NCBI GenBank assembly: GCA_963695155.1
Contig: CAVOGD010000006.1
Span: 434,001-498,000, forward strand
Origin: SG8-30 sp963695155
GTDB taxonomy: Bacteria; Pseudomonadota; Gammaproteobacteria; Steroidobacterales; Steroidobacteraceae
Reading direction: 5' to 3'
DNA: 64,000 bases
This document shows, piece after piece, positions 8,069-16,968 of this stretch (the stretch's first letter is position 1; each line of letters opens with the position of its first letter). A program made the position numbers and the translations under genes. Below the pieces are notes generated by a model. The model saw only the letters and a list, made by a program, of their open reading frames with translations, was not told the DNA's origin and made no database searches.

Positions 8069-9106
8069 GGCCCGGCCTGTGCGCGCTGCTGGGCAGCGGC
8101 GAATACCGGCAGCACGCGTGCCGCCAGGAAGCGGCGCAGTCCATCCAGGTCCCGGTGGCAGGCGGTCGCTTCCATCGCATAGTCGAGGACCCGCGGCAGG
8201 TCCGCCAGGTAGCCGCGCTTGCCGTCCCGATACCACAGGCGGGCGAAGATCCCCAGGACCTTGAGGTGCCGCTGCAGCCCCATCAGGTCGAACGCGAGCA
8301 CGAATCCGTCGCGGTCGGCACCCGCGTCGAGGCCGGCCTGCCCGGCCCGCTCACGGTACAGGTCCAGCCAGCCCAGCACGCGGTCCCGCGGCCAGCTCAC
8401 GTAGCAGTCCTTGAGCAGGGACACGAGGTCGTAGCTGATCGCACCGCGCACCGCGTCCTGGAAGTCGAGGATGCCGGGATTGGCCGCCGCACAGACCATC
8501 AGGTTGCGTGAATGGTAGTCGCGGTGCACGAGCACGCGGGGCTGCGCCAGCGCGCTCTGCGACAGCAGGTCGAACGCGGCATCGAGCATGGCCCGCTCGG
8601 CGGCGGAGACCTGCAGGCCCAGGTGCCGCTCGACGAACCACGCCGGGAACAGTTCCATTTCGTCGTGCAGGCGCGGGCGGTCGTATTCCGGCAGCTGCCG
8701 CGCGGCCGCGGGTGCACGGGACTGCAGCCGCACCAGCGCGTCGAGGGCATCGCGGTACAGAGGGCTCGGGATCGTCGCCGGCGCACAGCGCATCCAGGTA
8801 CTGCCGGTCGCCGAGGTCCGTGAGCAGCAGCAGGCCCTGCCCGGCATCGCTGGCGACGATGCGCGGCACGTTGACGCCGGTCGCGGCCAGCAGCCCGGCG
8901 ACGCGCTGGTAGGCTCCGAGATCCTCCTTGCCTGGCGGCGCATCCATGGCAATGAGGGTCGTGTCGCCATGCCAGACGCGGAAATAGCGCCGGAAACTGG
9001 CATCCGCCGAGGCGGGCGCGACGCGGCGCGGCGTGGCACCGAGTACCTGTGGCAGCCAGGCATCGAGCAGGGCCCGGCGTTCGTCTTTGGGGATCGTGGC
9101 GTTCAT
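8065..9106 (-). CDS. amgK: AmgK, anomeric MurNAc/GlcNAc kinase - reading frame broken by +1 shift
   Basis: Aminoglycoside-phosphotransferase-fold kinase that phosphorylates the anomeric carbon of MurNAc in wall recycling. The ATG at 9106 opens a frame with FRRYFRVWHGD and LLLLTDLGDRQYLDAL that runs out of homology at about 8765. The rest continues one base over, with RDALDALVRLQ, the catalytic loop VLVHRDYHSRNLMV and the metal-binding ILDFQDA, to 8065. The span of 1042 bases is one more than a multiple of three. Removing one base of the CCC at 8762-8764 (coding strand) gives continuous sequence through GDDPEPLYRDAL. Either a sequencing error or a real frameshift. It overlaps murU as ATGA and is divergent from lptD. 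Confidence 0.85.
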
Positions 9107-9130
9107 CGTGCGGGCGCAAAACGGTGCGGC

Positions 9131-9136
9131 ATTATA
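9131..9136 (-). promoter_or_regulatory. Candidate -10 hexamer for amgK-murU
   Basis: A perfect TATAAT on the minus strand in the 58-base gap between the divergent amgK and lptD starts, 25 bases before the amgK ATG. No good -35 is seen at 16-18 bases upstream, so the call rests on the -10 alone. Confidence 0.35.
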
Positions 9137-9164
9137 GACTGCGACCTGGAATGCGCCGTCCGTA

Positions 9165-11378
9165 ATGCGAACTCCATTGTCCGATTGGTCGTCCAGAATC
9201 CTGCCGCTCGCCATGCTCGGGACGCTAGCCGTGCCGGGCTGGGCGTCCGATTGCCCGGCCCCCGGCGACCTCGGCGCACCGGCACTGCTGGCGCCGGGCG
9301 CTGCGGACGACGACGAGCAGGCCATCGTCATCGAGAGCGATGGCGCCGAAATCACGCGCCGGGGCGATGCCACGCTGCTGGGCGAGATCCTCATCCGCCA
9401 GGGTTCGCGCACCCTCACCGCCGAGGATGCGACCTACGATGCAGCCACGCAGTCCTTCAAGGTCGACGGGCATGTCGGGTACCGCGACGGCAACGTGCGC
9501 ATCCGCGGCGAGTCCGGCACCTGGAACGGGCAGCGGGGCGGACGGTTCACGGAATCGGAGTTCGAGCTGCCGGCACGGCCGGCACGCGGCTCCGCGGCCG
9601 AGCTGGTGCTGACGCCGCAGGGCGACCTGCAGCTCGAGCAGGTGACTTTCACGACCTGCCCGGCCGGCAACGAGGACTGGCTGCTGCGGGCTGCGTCCAT
9701 CGACATCGATCGCGAGCGCGCCCAGGGAACCGGCCGCAGCGTGCGCCTCGACTTCAAGGGCGTGCCGCTGCTGTACCTGCCCTTCATGTCGTTTCCCGCG
9801 GGTACCGGCCGCATGTCCGGGTTCCTGTTCCCGTCGCTGGGCACGTCCAGCAGCAGCGGCTTCGAATTCACGCTGCCGTACTACCTGAACCTCGCGCCCA
9901 ATTACGACGCAACGATCGAGCCGACCCTGCTGGCGCGACGCGGGGTCGCGCTGGGAGGCAGTTTCCGCGTGCTGACCGAGCGCAGCCGCGGCCGGCTCGA
10001 GGGCCGCTACCTGCCGTCGGACCAGGTCGCCGAACGCGACCGCGGCTACGCGAGGCTGCAGGAGCTGACCGACTTCAGCGACCGGCTGCGCCTGACCGCC
10101 AGCCTGGAGCACGCCAGCGACGGGCTGTACTTCGAGGACTTCGGCCGCGGCCTGGACGGCACCAGCATCACGCACCTGGAGCGCCGCATCCTGCTGGAGT
10201 ACCTGGGCCGCGGCTGGCGCCTGGAAGGGCTGCTGCAGAACTACCAGACAATTGACATGGAGATCCCGCAGGCGGACGAACCCTACGCGCGGGTCCCGCA
10301 GTTGCTGCTGCACGGCAGCTGGCCGCTGGCGGCCAGCCGTTTCACGGTCGGGCTGGACGGCGAGGCGGTGCACTTCATGCGCGACACCGGCGTCGTCGGC
10401 AGCCGCCTCGACCTCGAGCCGCGCCTGGAGTGGTCGTGGCGCACGCCCGGCTACTACCTGGAGCCGTCCGTCTCGTACCGGCACACGCTCTACCGGCTCG
10501 ACGAGACCGGCGCCGGCCAGGACCGCTCGCCGTCGCGCTCGGCGCCGGCCGTCGCCGTGGACGCCGGGCTGGTGTTCGAACGGCCCGCCACCGCGCAGGG
10601 CCGGCTGCTGCAGACGATCGAGCCGCGCGTGCTCTACACCTGGGTTCCCTATCGCGACCAGGACGACCTGCCGGTTTTCGACAGCGGCCTGCCGGAACTC
10701 GACATGGTGCGGCTGTTCAGTCCCAACCGGTTTGTCGGCGCCGACCGCCTGGCCGACGCCAACCAGCTGGCGCTCGGCCTGACGACGCGGCTGCTCGACG
10801 CCGAGGGCGGCCGGCAGTTCCTGGCGGCCACGATCGGCCAGCAGTTCTTCTTCGAGCGCTCGCGCGTCGGGCTGCCCGGCGCAGCGCCCGAGACCCGCGA
10901 TTCGTCGGACCTGGTGGCCGAACTCGAGTTGACGGCCTACCAGAACTGGAGCGTCGACCTGGGCATGCAGTGGGATCCCGACCAGTCGAACACCGTGCTG
11001 AGCCAGGCGACCCTGCAATACCGGCCGCGCGCGGGCAGCGTCGCCAACCTCGGCTACCGCTACCGCGAGGGCCGCATCGAGCAATGGCAGGCGTCGGTGG
11101 CCTGGGCGGTGCACCGCAACTGGAACCTGTACGGCCGCTACATCTACTCGTTGCGCGACAGCAAGGCGATCGACTCCTTCGCCGGATTCGAGTACGAGTC
11201 GTGCTGCTGGCGCCTGCGGCTGCTGGCGCGGCGTCACGTGTCGAGCCGCACCGGGCAGCGGGACACCGCGATCGACCTGCAGCTGGAACTCAAGGGCCTG
11301 TCGTCGGTCGGAACCACCAGTGCTTTCCTCGAGAAGAGCATTCGGGGATACTCCCGCGGCCGCGCTGACGGCCCCTGA
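9165..11378 (+). CDS. lptD: LptD, LPS-assembly outer-membrane protein
   Basis: Outer-membrane translocon that inserts LPS into the outer leaflet with LptE. Length is 737 residues. A signal peptide (to about residue 28) precedes an OstA/LptA-like beta-jellyroll (about 50-200) and a large C-terminal barrel. Four cysteines match the disulfide pattern of E. coli LptD: Cys30, Cys165 and the adjacent Cys680-Cys681 (ESCCWRL). The ATG at 9165 gives the signal peptide directly. The next gene, surA, encodes the chaperone needed to assemble LptD, a conserved pairing. The gene pair leads the surA-pdxA-rsmA-apaG-apaH block. Confidence 0.96.
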   Translation: MRTPLSDWSSRILPLAMLGTLAVPGWASDCPAPGDLGAPALLAPGAADDDEQAIVIESDGAEITRRGDATLLGEILIRQGSRTLTAEDATYDAATQSFKVDGHVGYRDGNVRIRGESGTWNGQRGGRFTESEFELPARPARGSAAELVLTPQGDLQLEQVTFTTCPAGNEDWLLRAASIDIDRERAQGTGRSVRLDFKGVPLLYLPFMSFPAGTGRMSGFLFPSLGTSSSSGFEFTLPYYLNLAPNYDATIEPTLLARRGVALGGSFRVLTERSRGRLEGRYLPSDQVAERDRGYARLQELTDFSDRLRLTASLEHASDGLYFEDFGRGLDGTSITHLERRILLEYLGRGWRLEGLLQNYQTIDMEIPQADEPYARVPQLLLHGSWPLAASRFTVGLDGEAVHFMRDTGVVGSRLDLEPRLEWSWRTPGYYLEPSVSYRHTLYRLDETGAGQDRSPSRSAPAVAVDAGLVFERPATAQGRLLQTIEPRVLYTWVPYRDQDDLPVFDSGLPELDMVRLFSPNRFVGADRLADANQLALGLTTRLLDAEGGRQFLAATIGQQFFFERSRVGLPGAAPETRDSSDLVAELELTAYQNWSVDLGMQWDPDQSNTVLSQATLQYRPRAGSVANLGYRYREGRIEQWQASVAWAVHRNWNLYGRYIYSLRDSKAIDSFAGFEYESCCWRLRLLARRHVSSRTGQRDTAIDLQLELKGLSSVGTTSAFLEKSIRGYSRGRADGP

Positions 11379-11393
11379 CCTCGGAACGACCCC

Positions 11394-12704
11394 ATGAAAC
11401 GACTCACGCTGTTGCTGACCTGCGCGTCCCTGCTCGCCCCTGTGGCGGCCATGGCCCAGACCCGGGAGCTCTCCACCCGCGGCACGCCGCTGGACAAGAT
11501 CGTCGCCATCGTCAACGACGGCGTGGTGCTGCAGAGCCAGGTGGACCAGCAGGTCGCGGCCGTCATCGAGCGGCTCGGGCAGCAGGGCACGCAGCAGCTG
11601 CCCTCCCGGCAGGTCATCAGCCGCCAGATCCTCGAGCGGCTCATCGTGCAGGAGATCCAGGCCCAGCGCGCCGCGCGGCTCGGCCTCACCGTCTCCGACG
11701 AGACGCTCAACGCCGCGCTGCGCGACGTCGCGGTCCGCAACAACACCCCGTTCGAGCAGCTGCCCGCGATACTGGCGGCGCAGGGCGTCGACTACGCCGC
11801 CTACCGGGAGGACATGCGCCGCGACATCGCGCTGTCGCTGCTGCGCCAGCGCGACGTGATCGCCCGCATCTACGTGTCGCCGCGCGAGCTCGAGCAGGCG
11901 CTCGAGAAGCGCTCCGGTCGCGCCAGCGAGAACGTCGAGTACGACGTGTCGCACATCCTGCTGTCGTTGCCCGAATCGGCGACGCCGGCCCAGCTGGCGG
12001 AGGTCGAACGGCGGGCGCAGGAGGTCCACGAGCGGGCCGGGCGCGGCGACGACTTCGGGCAGCTGGCCCTCACCTACTCGCAGTCACAGTCGGCGCTGGA
12101 CCGCGGCAAGCTGGGCTGGCGCCGGCTGGCGCAGCTGCCCCAGTTCATCGCCGAGCAGGTCGCGTCCATGGAGCCGGGCCAGGTCGCGCGTCCGCTGCGC
12201 ACCCCGACCGGCTTCCACATCCTGCGTCTCGACGCGGTGCGCGGCGTCGAGGGGCCGATGATGGTCGAGCAGATGCATGCCCGGCACATCCTGATGCGGC
12301 CCACCGAGGTGCAGGACGACGCCACCACGCGGCAGCGCCTCGCGGAAATTCGCGAGCGCATCCTGGGCGGCGAGAACTTCGCGGCCCTGGCCGCCGTCAC
12401 CTCGGAGGACCCGAACTCCGCGGCACAGGGCGGGGACCTGGGCTGGACCGAGCCCGGCACTTTCGTGCCCGAGTTCGAGCAAGTCCTCGCCGGGCTGCAG
12501 CAGGACGAGATCAGCGAGCCATTCCGCACGCAGTTCGGCTGGCACATCGTGCAGCGGCTGGGCCAGCGCGTCTACGACCAGAGCGGCGAGGTCCTGCGCC
12601 AGCGCGTGCTGGCCACGCTGCGCGAGAGCAAGGCGGATGAGGAAACCGAACTCTGGCTGCGGCGGCTGCGCGACGACGCGTACGTCGAATACCGCGGCCT
12701 CTGA
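11394..12704 (+). CDS. surA: SurA, periplasmic chaperone and peptidyl-prolyl isomerase
   Basis: Periplasmic chaperone of 436 residues that escorts barrel proteins to the BAM complex. The signal peptide ends at about residue 21 (AMAQ). The N-terminal chaperone domain carries LDKIVAIVNDGVVLQSQVD. Two parvulin domains follow, starting near YDVSHILLSLPE (about 183) and MHARHILMRPTE (about 295), the second with the active-site-like GGDLGW motif. It lies 15 bases after lptD, so the two are almost certainly co-transcribed. Confidence 0.96.
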   Translation: MKRLTLLLTCASLLAPVAAMAQTRELSTRGTPLDKIVAIVNDGVVLQSQVDQQVAAVIERLGQQGTQQLPSRQVISRQILERLIVQEIQAQRAARLGLTVSDETLNAALRDVAVRNNTPFEQLPAILAAQGVDYAAYREDMRRDIALSLLRQRDVIARIYVSPRELEQALEKRSGRASENVEYDVSHILLSLPESATPAQLAEVERRAQEVHERAGRGDDFGQLALTYSQSQSALDRGKLGWRRLAQLPQFIAEQVASMEPGQVARPLRTPTGFHILRLDAVRGVEGPMMVEQMHARHILMRPTEVQDDATTRQRLAEIRERILGGENFAALAAVTSEDPNSAAQGGDLGWTEPGTFVPEFEQVLAGLQQDEISEPFRTQFGWHIVQRLGQRVYDQSGEVLRQRVLATLRESKADEETELWLRRLRDDAYVEYRGL

Positions 12705-12746
12705 CGCCCGCGGCGCTGCGGCGCGCCGCCCGTCCGGGAGCTTTGC

Positions 12747-13727
12747 ATGAGCGTGCAGCGCCTGATCCTGACGTCCGGCGAACCGGCCGGCATCGGCCCG
12801 GAGCTGTGCCTGGCCGTGGCGACCCGTGCCAGGCCCCAGCAGCTGGTCGTGGCCGGCGATGCGGGACTGCTGCGGCAACGGGCGCAGCAGCTCGGCCTGC
12901 GCGTGACCCTCGAACCCTACGATCCGGGCGCGCCGCCGGTGGCGCACCGGCCGGGCCGGCTGCCCGTGCTCGACCGGCCGCTGGCCGTACCGGCCCGCGC
13001 CGGACGCCTCGATCCGGCCAACGCGCATTACGTGCTGGGGATGCTGGATGCCGCCCTGGCCGGGTGCGGGCGCGGCGAGTTCGCGGCCATGGTGACCGCC
13101 CCCGTGCACAAGGGCGTCATCAACGACGCCGGCGTGCCGTTTCCGGGACACACGGAGTACCTGGCCGCGCAGCTGGGATGCGCGCGCCCGGTCATGCTGC
13201 TCGTCGCGGATGCGCTGCGCGTCGCCCTGGCCACCACGCACCTGCCGCTGGCCGAGGTGCCGTCCGCCATCACCCACGCGCGGATCGTGGACACGCTGGC
13301 GGTGCTCGACCGCGGACTCAGGGAGCGCTTCCACCTCGCCGCGCCGCGCATCGTCGTGTGCGGCCTCAACCCGCACGCGGGCGAGTCCGGGCACCTCGGC
13401 CGCGAGGAAATCGAGGTGATCGCGCCCGCGGTCGCCGCAGCGGCGGCGCGCGGCATCGCCGCGACCGGCCCGGTGCCGGCGGACTCGGCCTTCACGCCCG
13501 CGGCCCTGGCGCACGCCGATGCCGTGCTGGCCATGTATCACGACCAGGGCCTGACGGTGCTCAAGCACGCGGGCTTCGGCCGCTCGGTCAACGTCACGCT
13601 GGGCCTGCCCATCGTGCGCACGTCGGTGGATCACGGCACCGCGCTCGAGCTGGCCGGCACCGGCCGCGCAGACCCCGGCAGCCTCGAGGCCGCGATCGGC
13701 CTGGCCGCGGAACTGGCCGGCCGATGA
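12747..13727 (+). CDS. pdxA: PdxA, 4-hydroxythreonine-4-phosphate dehydrogenase
   Basis: NAD-dependent dehydrogenase of pyridoxal-5-phosphate synthesis (DXP-dependent route), 326 residues. The metal ligands are in FPGHTEYLA and MYHDQGL, and the N terminus ILTSGEPAGIGPEL is characteristic. ATG is chosen with a GGGAGC element before it. The stop overlaps rsmA (ATGA). The lptD-surA-pdxA-rsmA-apaG-apaH order is conserved in gammaproteobacteria. Confidence 0.95.
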   Translation: MSVQRLILTSGEPAGIGPELCLAVATRARPQQLVVAGDAGLLRQRAQQLGLRVTLEPYDPGAPPVAHRPGRLPVLDRPLAVPARAGRLDPANAHYVLGMLDAALAGCGRGEFAAMVTAPVHKGVINDAGVPFPGHTEYLAAQLGCARPVMLLVADALRVALATTHLPLAEVPSAITHARIVDTLAVLDRGLRERFHLAAPRIVVCGLNPHAGESGHLGREEIEVIAPAVAAAAARGIAATGPVPADSAFTPAALAHADAVLAMYHDQGLTVLKHAGFGRSVNVTLGLPIVRTSVDHGTALELAGTGRADPGSLEAAIGLAAELAGR

Positions 13728-14512
13728 TCCAGGCGCGCAAGCGCTTCGGCCAGCACTTCCTGCACGACCGCGCGGTGGTGGCGCGCATCGTCGAGGCCAT
13801 CGCGCCGGTGGCGGGGGACCGGCTGGTCGAGATCGGGCCGGGGCACGGTGCGCTGACCGTGCCGCTGCTCGGCCGGACCGGGCGCCTGGAGGCGATCGAG
13901 ATAGACCGCGACGTCATCCCCGACCTGAGGCGCCGCTGCGCGGACCTCGGCGACCTGGTCGTGCACGAGGCCGACGTGCTGCAGGTGGACTTCCGCGCGC
14001 TGCGCGGCGCGGGCGCCGCGCTGCGGGTCTGCGGCAACCTGCCCTACAACATCTCCACGCCGCTGCTGTTTCACCTGCTGGCCGCCGGCGACGCCGTGCG
14101 GGACATGCACTTCATGCTGCAGAAGGAAGTGGTGGACCGCATGGCGGCCGCGCCCGGCGGCAAGACCTACGGCCGCCTCACGGTGATGCTGGCCGCGCGC
14201 TGCAGCGTCGAGAAGCTGTTCAAGGTCGGCGCGGGGGCCTTCCAGCCGCCGCCACGGGTCGAGTCCGCGGTCGTGCGCCTGGTGCCGTTCGACGTGCCGC
14301 CGTTTGACCTGCCCGACCCGGCCCGCTTCGCCCGGGTCGTGGCCGCCGCGTTTTCGATGCGCCGCAAGACCCTGCGCAATGGCCTGCGCGGCGTGGTGGA
14401 CGAGGCCGGCTTCGCGGCGGCGGGCGTGGACCCGGGCCGGCGCGCCGAAACGCTCAGCCCGGACGAGTTCGCCGCGCTCGCGGCCACGCCGGACCCGCTG
14501 CGCACCCTATAA
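13724..14512 (+). CDS. rsmA: RsmA (KsgA), 16S rRNA m6-2A1518/A1519 dimethyltransferase
   Basis: SAM-dependent dimethylase of two adjacent adenines in the 3'-terminal 16S rRNA hairpin. Length is 262 residues. Motifs: N-terminal KRFGQHFLHD, SAM-binding EIGPGHGALT, and the catalytic NLPYNIST. The start overlaps the pdxA stop (ATGA). A perfect TATAAT at 14508-14513 overlaps the last codons and may drive the downstream gene. Confidence 0.96.
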   Translation: MIQARKRFGQHFLHDRAVVARIVEAIAPVAGDRLVEIGPGHGALTVPLLGRTGRLEAIEIDRDVIPDLRRRCADLGDLVVHEADVLQVDFRALRGAGAALRVCGNLPYNISTPLLFHLLAAGDAVRDMHFMLQKEVVDRMAAAPGGKTYGRLTVMLAARCSVEKLFKVGAGAFQPPPRVESAVVRLVPFDVPPFDLPDPARFARVVAAAFSMRRKTLRNGLRGVVDEAGFAAAGVDPGRRAETLSPDEFAALAATPDPLRTL

Positions 14513-14513
14513 T
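14508..14513 (+). promoter_or_regulatory. Candidate -10 hexamer for the universal stress gene
   Basis: Perfect TATAAT spanning the rsmA stop codon, 54 bases before the usp ATG. A convincing -35 is not visible. The downstream gene is not part of the usual pdxA-rsmA-apaG operon, so an extra promoter here is plausible. Confidence 0.3.
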
Positions 14514-14566
14514 CGGCAGGTCGGCGGCACCGCCCGCCCGGGCGGCCGCCAGCGCGGGAGACTGTC

Positions 14567-14998
14567 ATGAGCGCTTACAGCAAGATCCTGCTGGTGATCG
14601 ACCTCGGCGACGGCAGCGACCTCGTCGGCCGGCGCGCCCAGGCGCTGGCTGCGGCCGCGAAGGCGGAACTGTCGCTGCTGCACGTGGTCGAGTATGTACC
14701 CGTCGAGCCGATGGGCGAGACGCTGCTGCCGGCCGTGCAGATCGAGGAGGAACTCGTGCAGCGGGCCACCGTCAGGCTGGCGGAGTTCGCCGCCCGGCTG
14801 GGCCTCGAAGCGGCGCCGCGAACGGTGGCCACCGGCAACATCAAGGCCGAGATCGTGCGTCTGGCGGAGCAGCAGGGCGTCGACCTGATCGTGCTGGGCA
14901 GCCGCGAGCGGCACGGCTTGTCGGTGCTGGTGAACTTCACCGAGGACACGGTCCTGCACGCCGCGCCCTGCGACGTGCTGGCCGTCAGGCTGCGCTGA
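14567..14998 (+). CDS. Universal stress protein (UspA family)
   Basis: UspA-domain protein of 143 residues. It starts with the typical strand YSKILLVIDLGD, has the LSLLHVVEYV second strand and the C-terminal IVLGSRERHG...NFTEDTVLHAAPCDVLAV block. The ATP-binding signature G-2x-G-9x-G(S/T) is not clearly complete: the segment reads GSRERHGLSVLVNFTED, so it may belong to the non-ATP-binding UspA type. It is inserted between rsmA and apaG, normally neighbours. A GCGGGAG ribosome site precedes the ATG. Confidence 0.9.
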   Translation: MSAYSKILLVIDLGDGSDLVGRRAQALAAAAKAELSLLHVVEYVPVEPMGETLLPAVQIEEELVQRATVRLAEFAARLGLEAAPRTVATGNIKAEIVRLAEQQGVDLIVLGSRERHGLSVLVNFTEDTVLHAAPCDVLAVRLR

Positions 14999-15035
14999 GC
15001 GTGCGCCGCGAAGCAGGACAGGAACGGTACCCAGG

Positions 15036-15419
15036 ATGAGCGACCCGCAGAAACACCGGATTGCCGTGGACGTGGACACCAGTTACCTGGAGGACCAGTC
15101 GGACCCGGGCGGCAACCGCTTCGTGTTCGCGTACACCATCACCATCAAGAACGAGGGCCGGGTGTCGGCACGGCTGCTGCGGCGCCACTGGGTGATCACC
15201 GACGCCAACGGCCAGGTGCAGGAAGTGCGCGGCGACGGGGTGGTCGGCGAGCAGCCCTACCTCGAGCCCGGGCAGGGCTTCCGCTACACGTCGGGCGCGG
15301 TGCTCGAAACCCCGGTCGGCGCGATGCAGGGCCGCTACGAGATGCTGGATGACGACGGCGTCACCTTCGATGCGCCGATCGCGCCTTTCACCCTGGCGAT
15401 GCCCGGCACGATCCACTGA
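15036..15419 (+). CDS. apaG: ApaG (CorD) family protein
   Basis: Fibronectin-III-like beta-sandwich protein of 127 residues with the family signatures FVFAYTITIKNEG, RRHWVITDANG and GVVGEQPYLEPGQGFRYTSG. The biochemical role is not settled; in bacteria the gene usually sits beside apaH, as here, with five bases between them. A related domain occurs in F-box and polymerase-interacting proteins. Loss-of-function effects on Mg2+/Co2+ efflux have been described in enteric bacteria. Confidence 0.94.
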   Translation: MSDPQKHRIAVDVDTSYLEDQSDPGGNRFVFAYTITIKNEGRVSARLLRRHWVITDANGQVQEVRGDGVVGEQPYLEPGQGFRYTSGAVLETPVGAMQGRYEMLDDDGVTFDAPIAPFTLAMPGTIH

Positions 15420-15424
15420 CCGCG

Positions 15425-16264
15425 ATGGCCGTCTACGCCGTCGGCGACATCCAGGGCTGCCACCGGGAGTTCATGGCCCTGCTGGACAGGCTCGCGTTCG
15501 ATCCCGCGGGCGACCGGCTGTGGCTGACGGGAGACCTCGTCAACCGGGGCCCCGATTCGCTCGCCGTGCTGCGCAGCGTGCGGGCCCTCGGGCCGGCGGC
15601 CACCGTCGTGCTGGGCAACCACGACCTGCACCTGCTGGCGCGCGCCGCGGGGGCCGGGCCGGACCGCCCGGAACCGGGCCTCGATGCGGTGCTTGCCGCA
15701 CCGGACCGCGACGAACTGCTGGGCTGGCTGGCGACGCGGCCGCTGCTGCACCACGATCACGAGCTGGGCTGGACCCTCGTCCACGCGGGGTTGCCGCCCC
15801 AATGGGACCTGGCGACGGCCGCGGCTTGCGCAGGCGAGGTCGAGGCGGCCCTGGCCGGGGACCCCGCCGCGTTGTTCGACGGCATGTACGGCAATGAGCC
15901 CAGCGCCTGGTCGCCGCAGCTGCACGGCGCGGCGCGACTGCGTTTCATCACCAATTGCCTGACCCGGCTGCGCTACGTGGACAGCGCCGGCCGCCTGCTG
16001 CTCGGCCACAACGGGCCGCCGGCCCGCGCGCCCGCGGGCGCCATTCCCTGGTTCAGGCATCCGCTGCGCGCGAGCGCCGCCGGGCGGATCGTGTTCGGGC
16101 ACTGGTCCACGCTGGGCGTCCTGCAGGAAGACGGCCTGCTGGGCATCGACGCCGGCTGTGTCTGGGGCGGGTCGTTGTGCGCCGTGCGCCTCGACGAGCC
16201 AGGACCGCCCGTGCTGCTGCCGTGCCGGGGCGAGCTCGTTCCCGGCCAGGACGACGACGGCTGA
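15425..16264 (+). CDS. apaH: ApaH, symmetrical diadenosine tetraphosphate hydrolase
   Basis: Calcineurin-type phosphoesterase of 279 residues that splits Ap4A into two ADP and removes Np4N caps from mRNA. The metal-binding motifs are all present: GDIQG, GDLVNRGPDS, GNHD, and the histidine motifs VHAG and GHNGPP/FGHWS. It ends head-to-head with the minus-strand gene at 16265: the two stop codons abut as the palindrome TGATCA. Confidence 0.95.
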   Translation: MAVYAVGDIQGCHREFMALLDRLAFDPAGDRLWLTGDLVNRGPDSLAVLRSVRALGPAATVVLGNHDLHLLARAAGAGPDRPEPGLDAVLAAPDRDELLGWLATRPLLHHDHELGWTLVHAGLPPQWDLATAAACAGEVEAALAGDPAALFDGMYGNEPSAWSPQLHGAARLRFITNCLTRLRYVDSAGRLLLGHNGPPARAPAGAIPWFRHPLRASAAGRIVFGHWSTLGVLQEDGLLGIDAGCVWGGSLCAVRLDEPGPPVLLPCRGELVPGQDDDG

Positions 16265-16822
16265 TCAGCGCTGCTGCGCGGCGGCCGCGGGCGGCACGCC
16301 CTCCAGCACGTCGAAGCGCAGGTTGAACATGCTGCCCGCCAGCTGGTGCGGAATGCAGTTGATGTCGCCCTCGAGGCCGCGTATCTGGAACGCCGTCAGC
16401 ACGCGGCTGCGGAACTGCTCGACCAGCTCGCAATCGCCGGTTTCCAGGTCGCGCGGCTTGTTGCGGGACAGCGTCACCGGCCGCCAGCGCGCCATGGCCG
16501 CCTCGCCTGCGTCGCGGCGACCGGCCTGCAGGATCCCGGGCGCTTCGAACACCATTCGTACGATCGGGAAGGCATCCACGCGGCCCGGCACGCTGGCGCA
16601 GGCCCGCGTCGTCACTTTGAACCCGGGGCGTGCGCCCAGCGTCTCGAGCAACAGCTTGATCTTGTCGCGCAGGCCCTCGCACGAGTAGCGGGTCGTGAAG
16701 CCCATGTAGACGAATTCAATCTCGTGACGCTGCCATGCCGCCGGCACCCCGGCGTCGCCGGCCAGCGCCACCGGTGGCAGCGCCGTCACACAGACGATCA
16801 GCACGCCCGGCCAGATCCTCAC
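16265..16822 (-). CDS. Conserved periplasmic protein of unknown function with four cysteines
   Basis: I do not recognise the family. The 185-residue product has a signal peptide (cleavage near ALAGDAG, residues 20-24). The mature part contains exactly four cysteines at 48 (RYSCEGL), 75 (TRACASV), 131 (GDCELVEQF) and 156 (INCIPHQ), consistent with two disulfides. Tyr/Phe-rich segments such as EFVYMGFTTRYS suggest a compact beta-containing domain. The GTG at 16822 is supported by an AGAGG site six to seven bases upstream. It is a single gene, convergent with apaH and divergent from the kynurenine genes. Confidence 0.75.
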   Translation of the reverse strand: MRIWPGVLIVCVTALPPVALAGDAGVPAAWQRHEIEFVYMGFTTRYSCEGLRDKIKLLLETLGARPGFKVTTRACASVPGRVDAFPIVRMVFEAPGILQAGRRDAGEAAMARWRPVTLSRNKPRDLETGDCELVEQFRSRVLTAFQIRGLEGDINCIPHQLAGSMFNLRFDVLEGVPPAAAAQQR

Positions 16823-16933
16823 CGTACACCTCTTGCCCTGTCGCGAGGCGGCATGCCGATGCGCGCGCCTCTTATGGCAGTTGTGGGACAGCGCCGGCCT
16901 GGCGGGGTTCCGTCGAGGGCCGGCGCTCCCCGC

Positions 16934-16939
16934 TATAAT
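16934..16939 (+). promoter_or_regulatory. Candidate -10 hexamer for the kynurenine gene pair
   Basis: Perfect TATAAT 29 bases before the ATG of the cyclase-family gene, in the 146-base divergent gap. The -35 region is poor (no TTGACA-like hexamer at 16-18 bases). Confidence 0.35.
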
Positions 16940-16968
16940 GCCACCCGCAGCGGCCCGGGGAAGCAGCC

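Noticed and set aside
9225..12029. Long open frame antisense to lptD and surA (over 900 codons)
   Set aside because: GC-rich DNA yields long antisense frames; its composition is His/Gln/Arg/Val-rich without domains, while the plus-strand genes have complete motifs.
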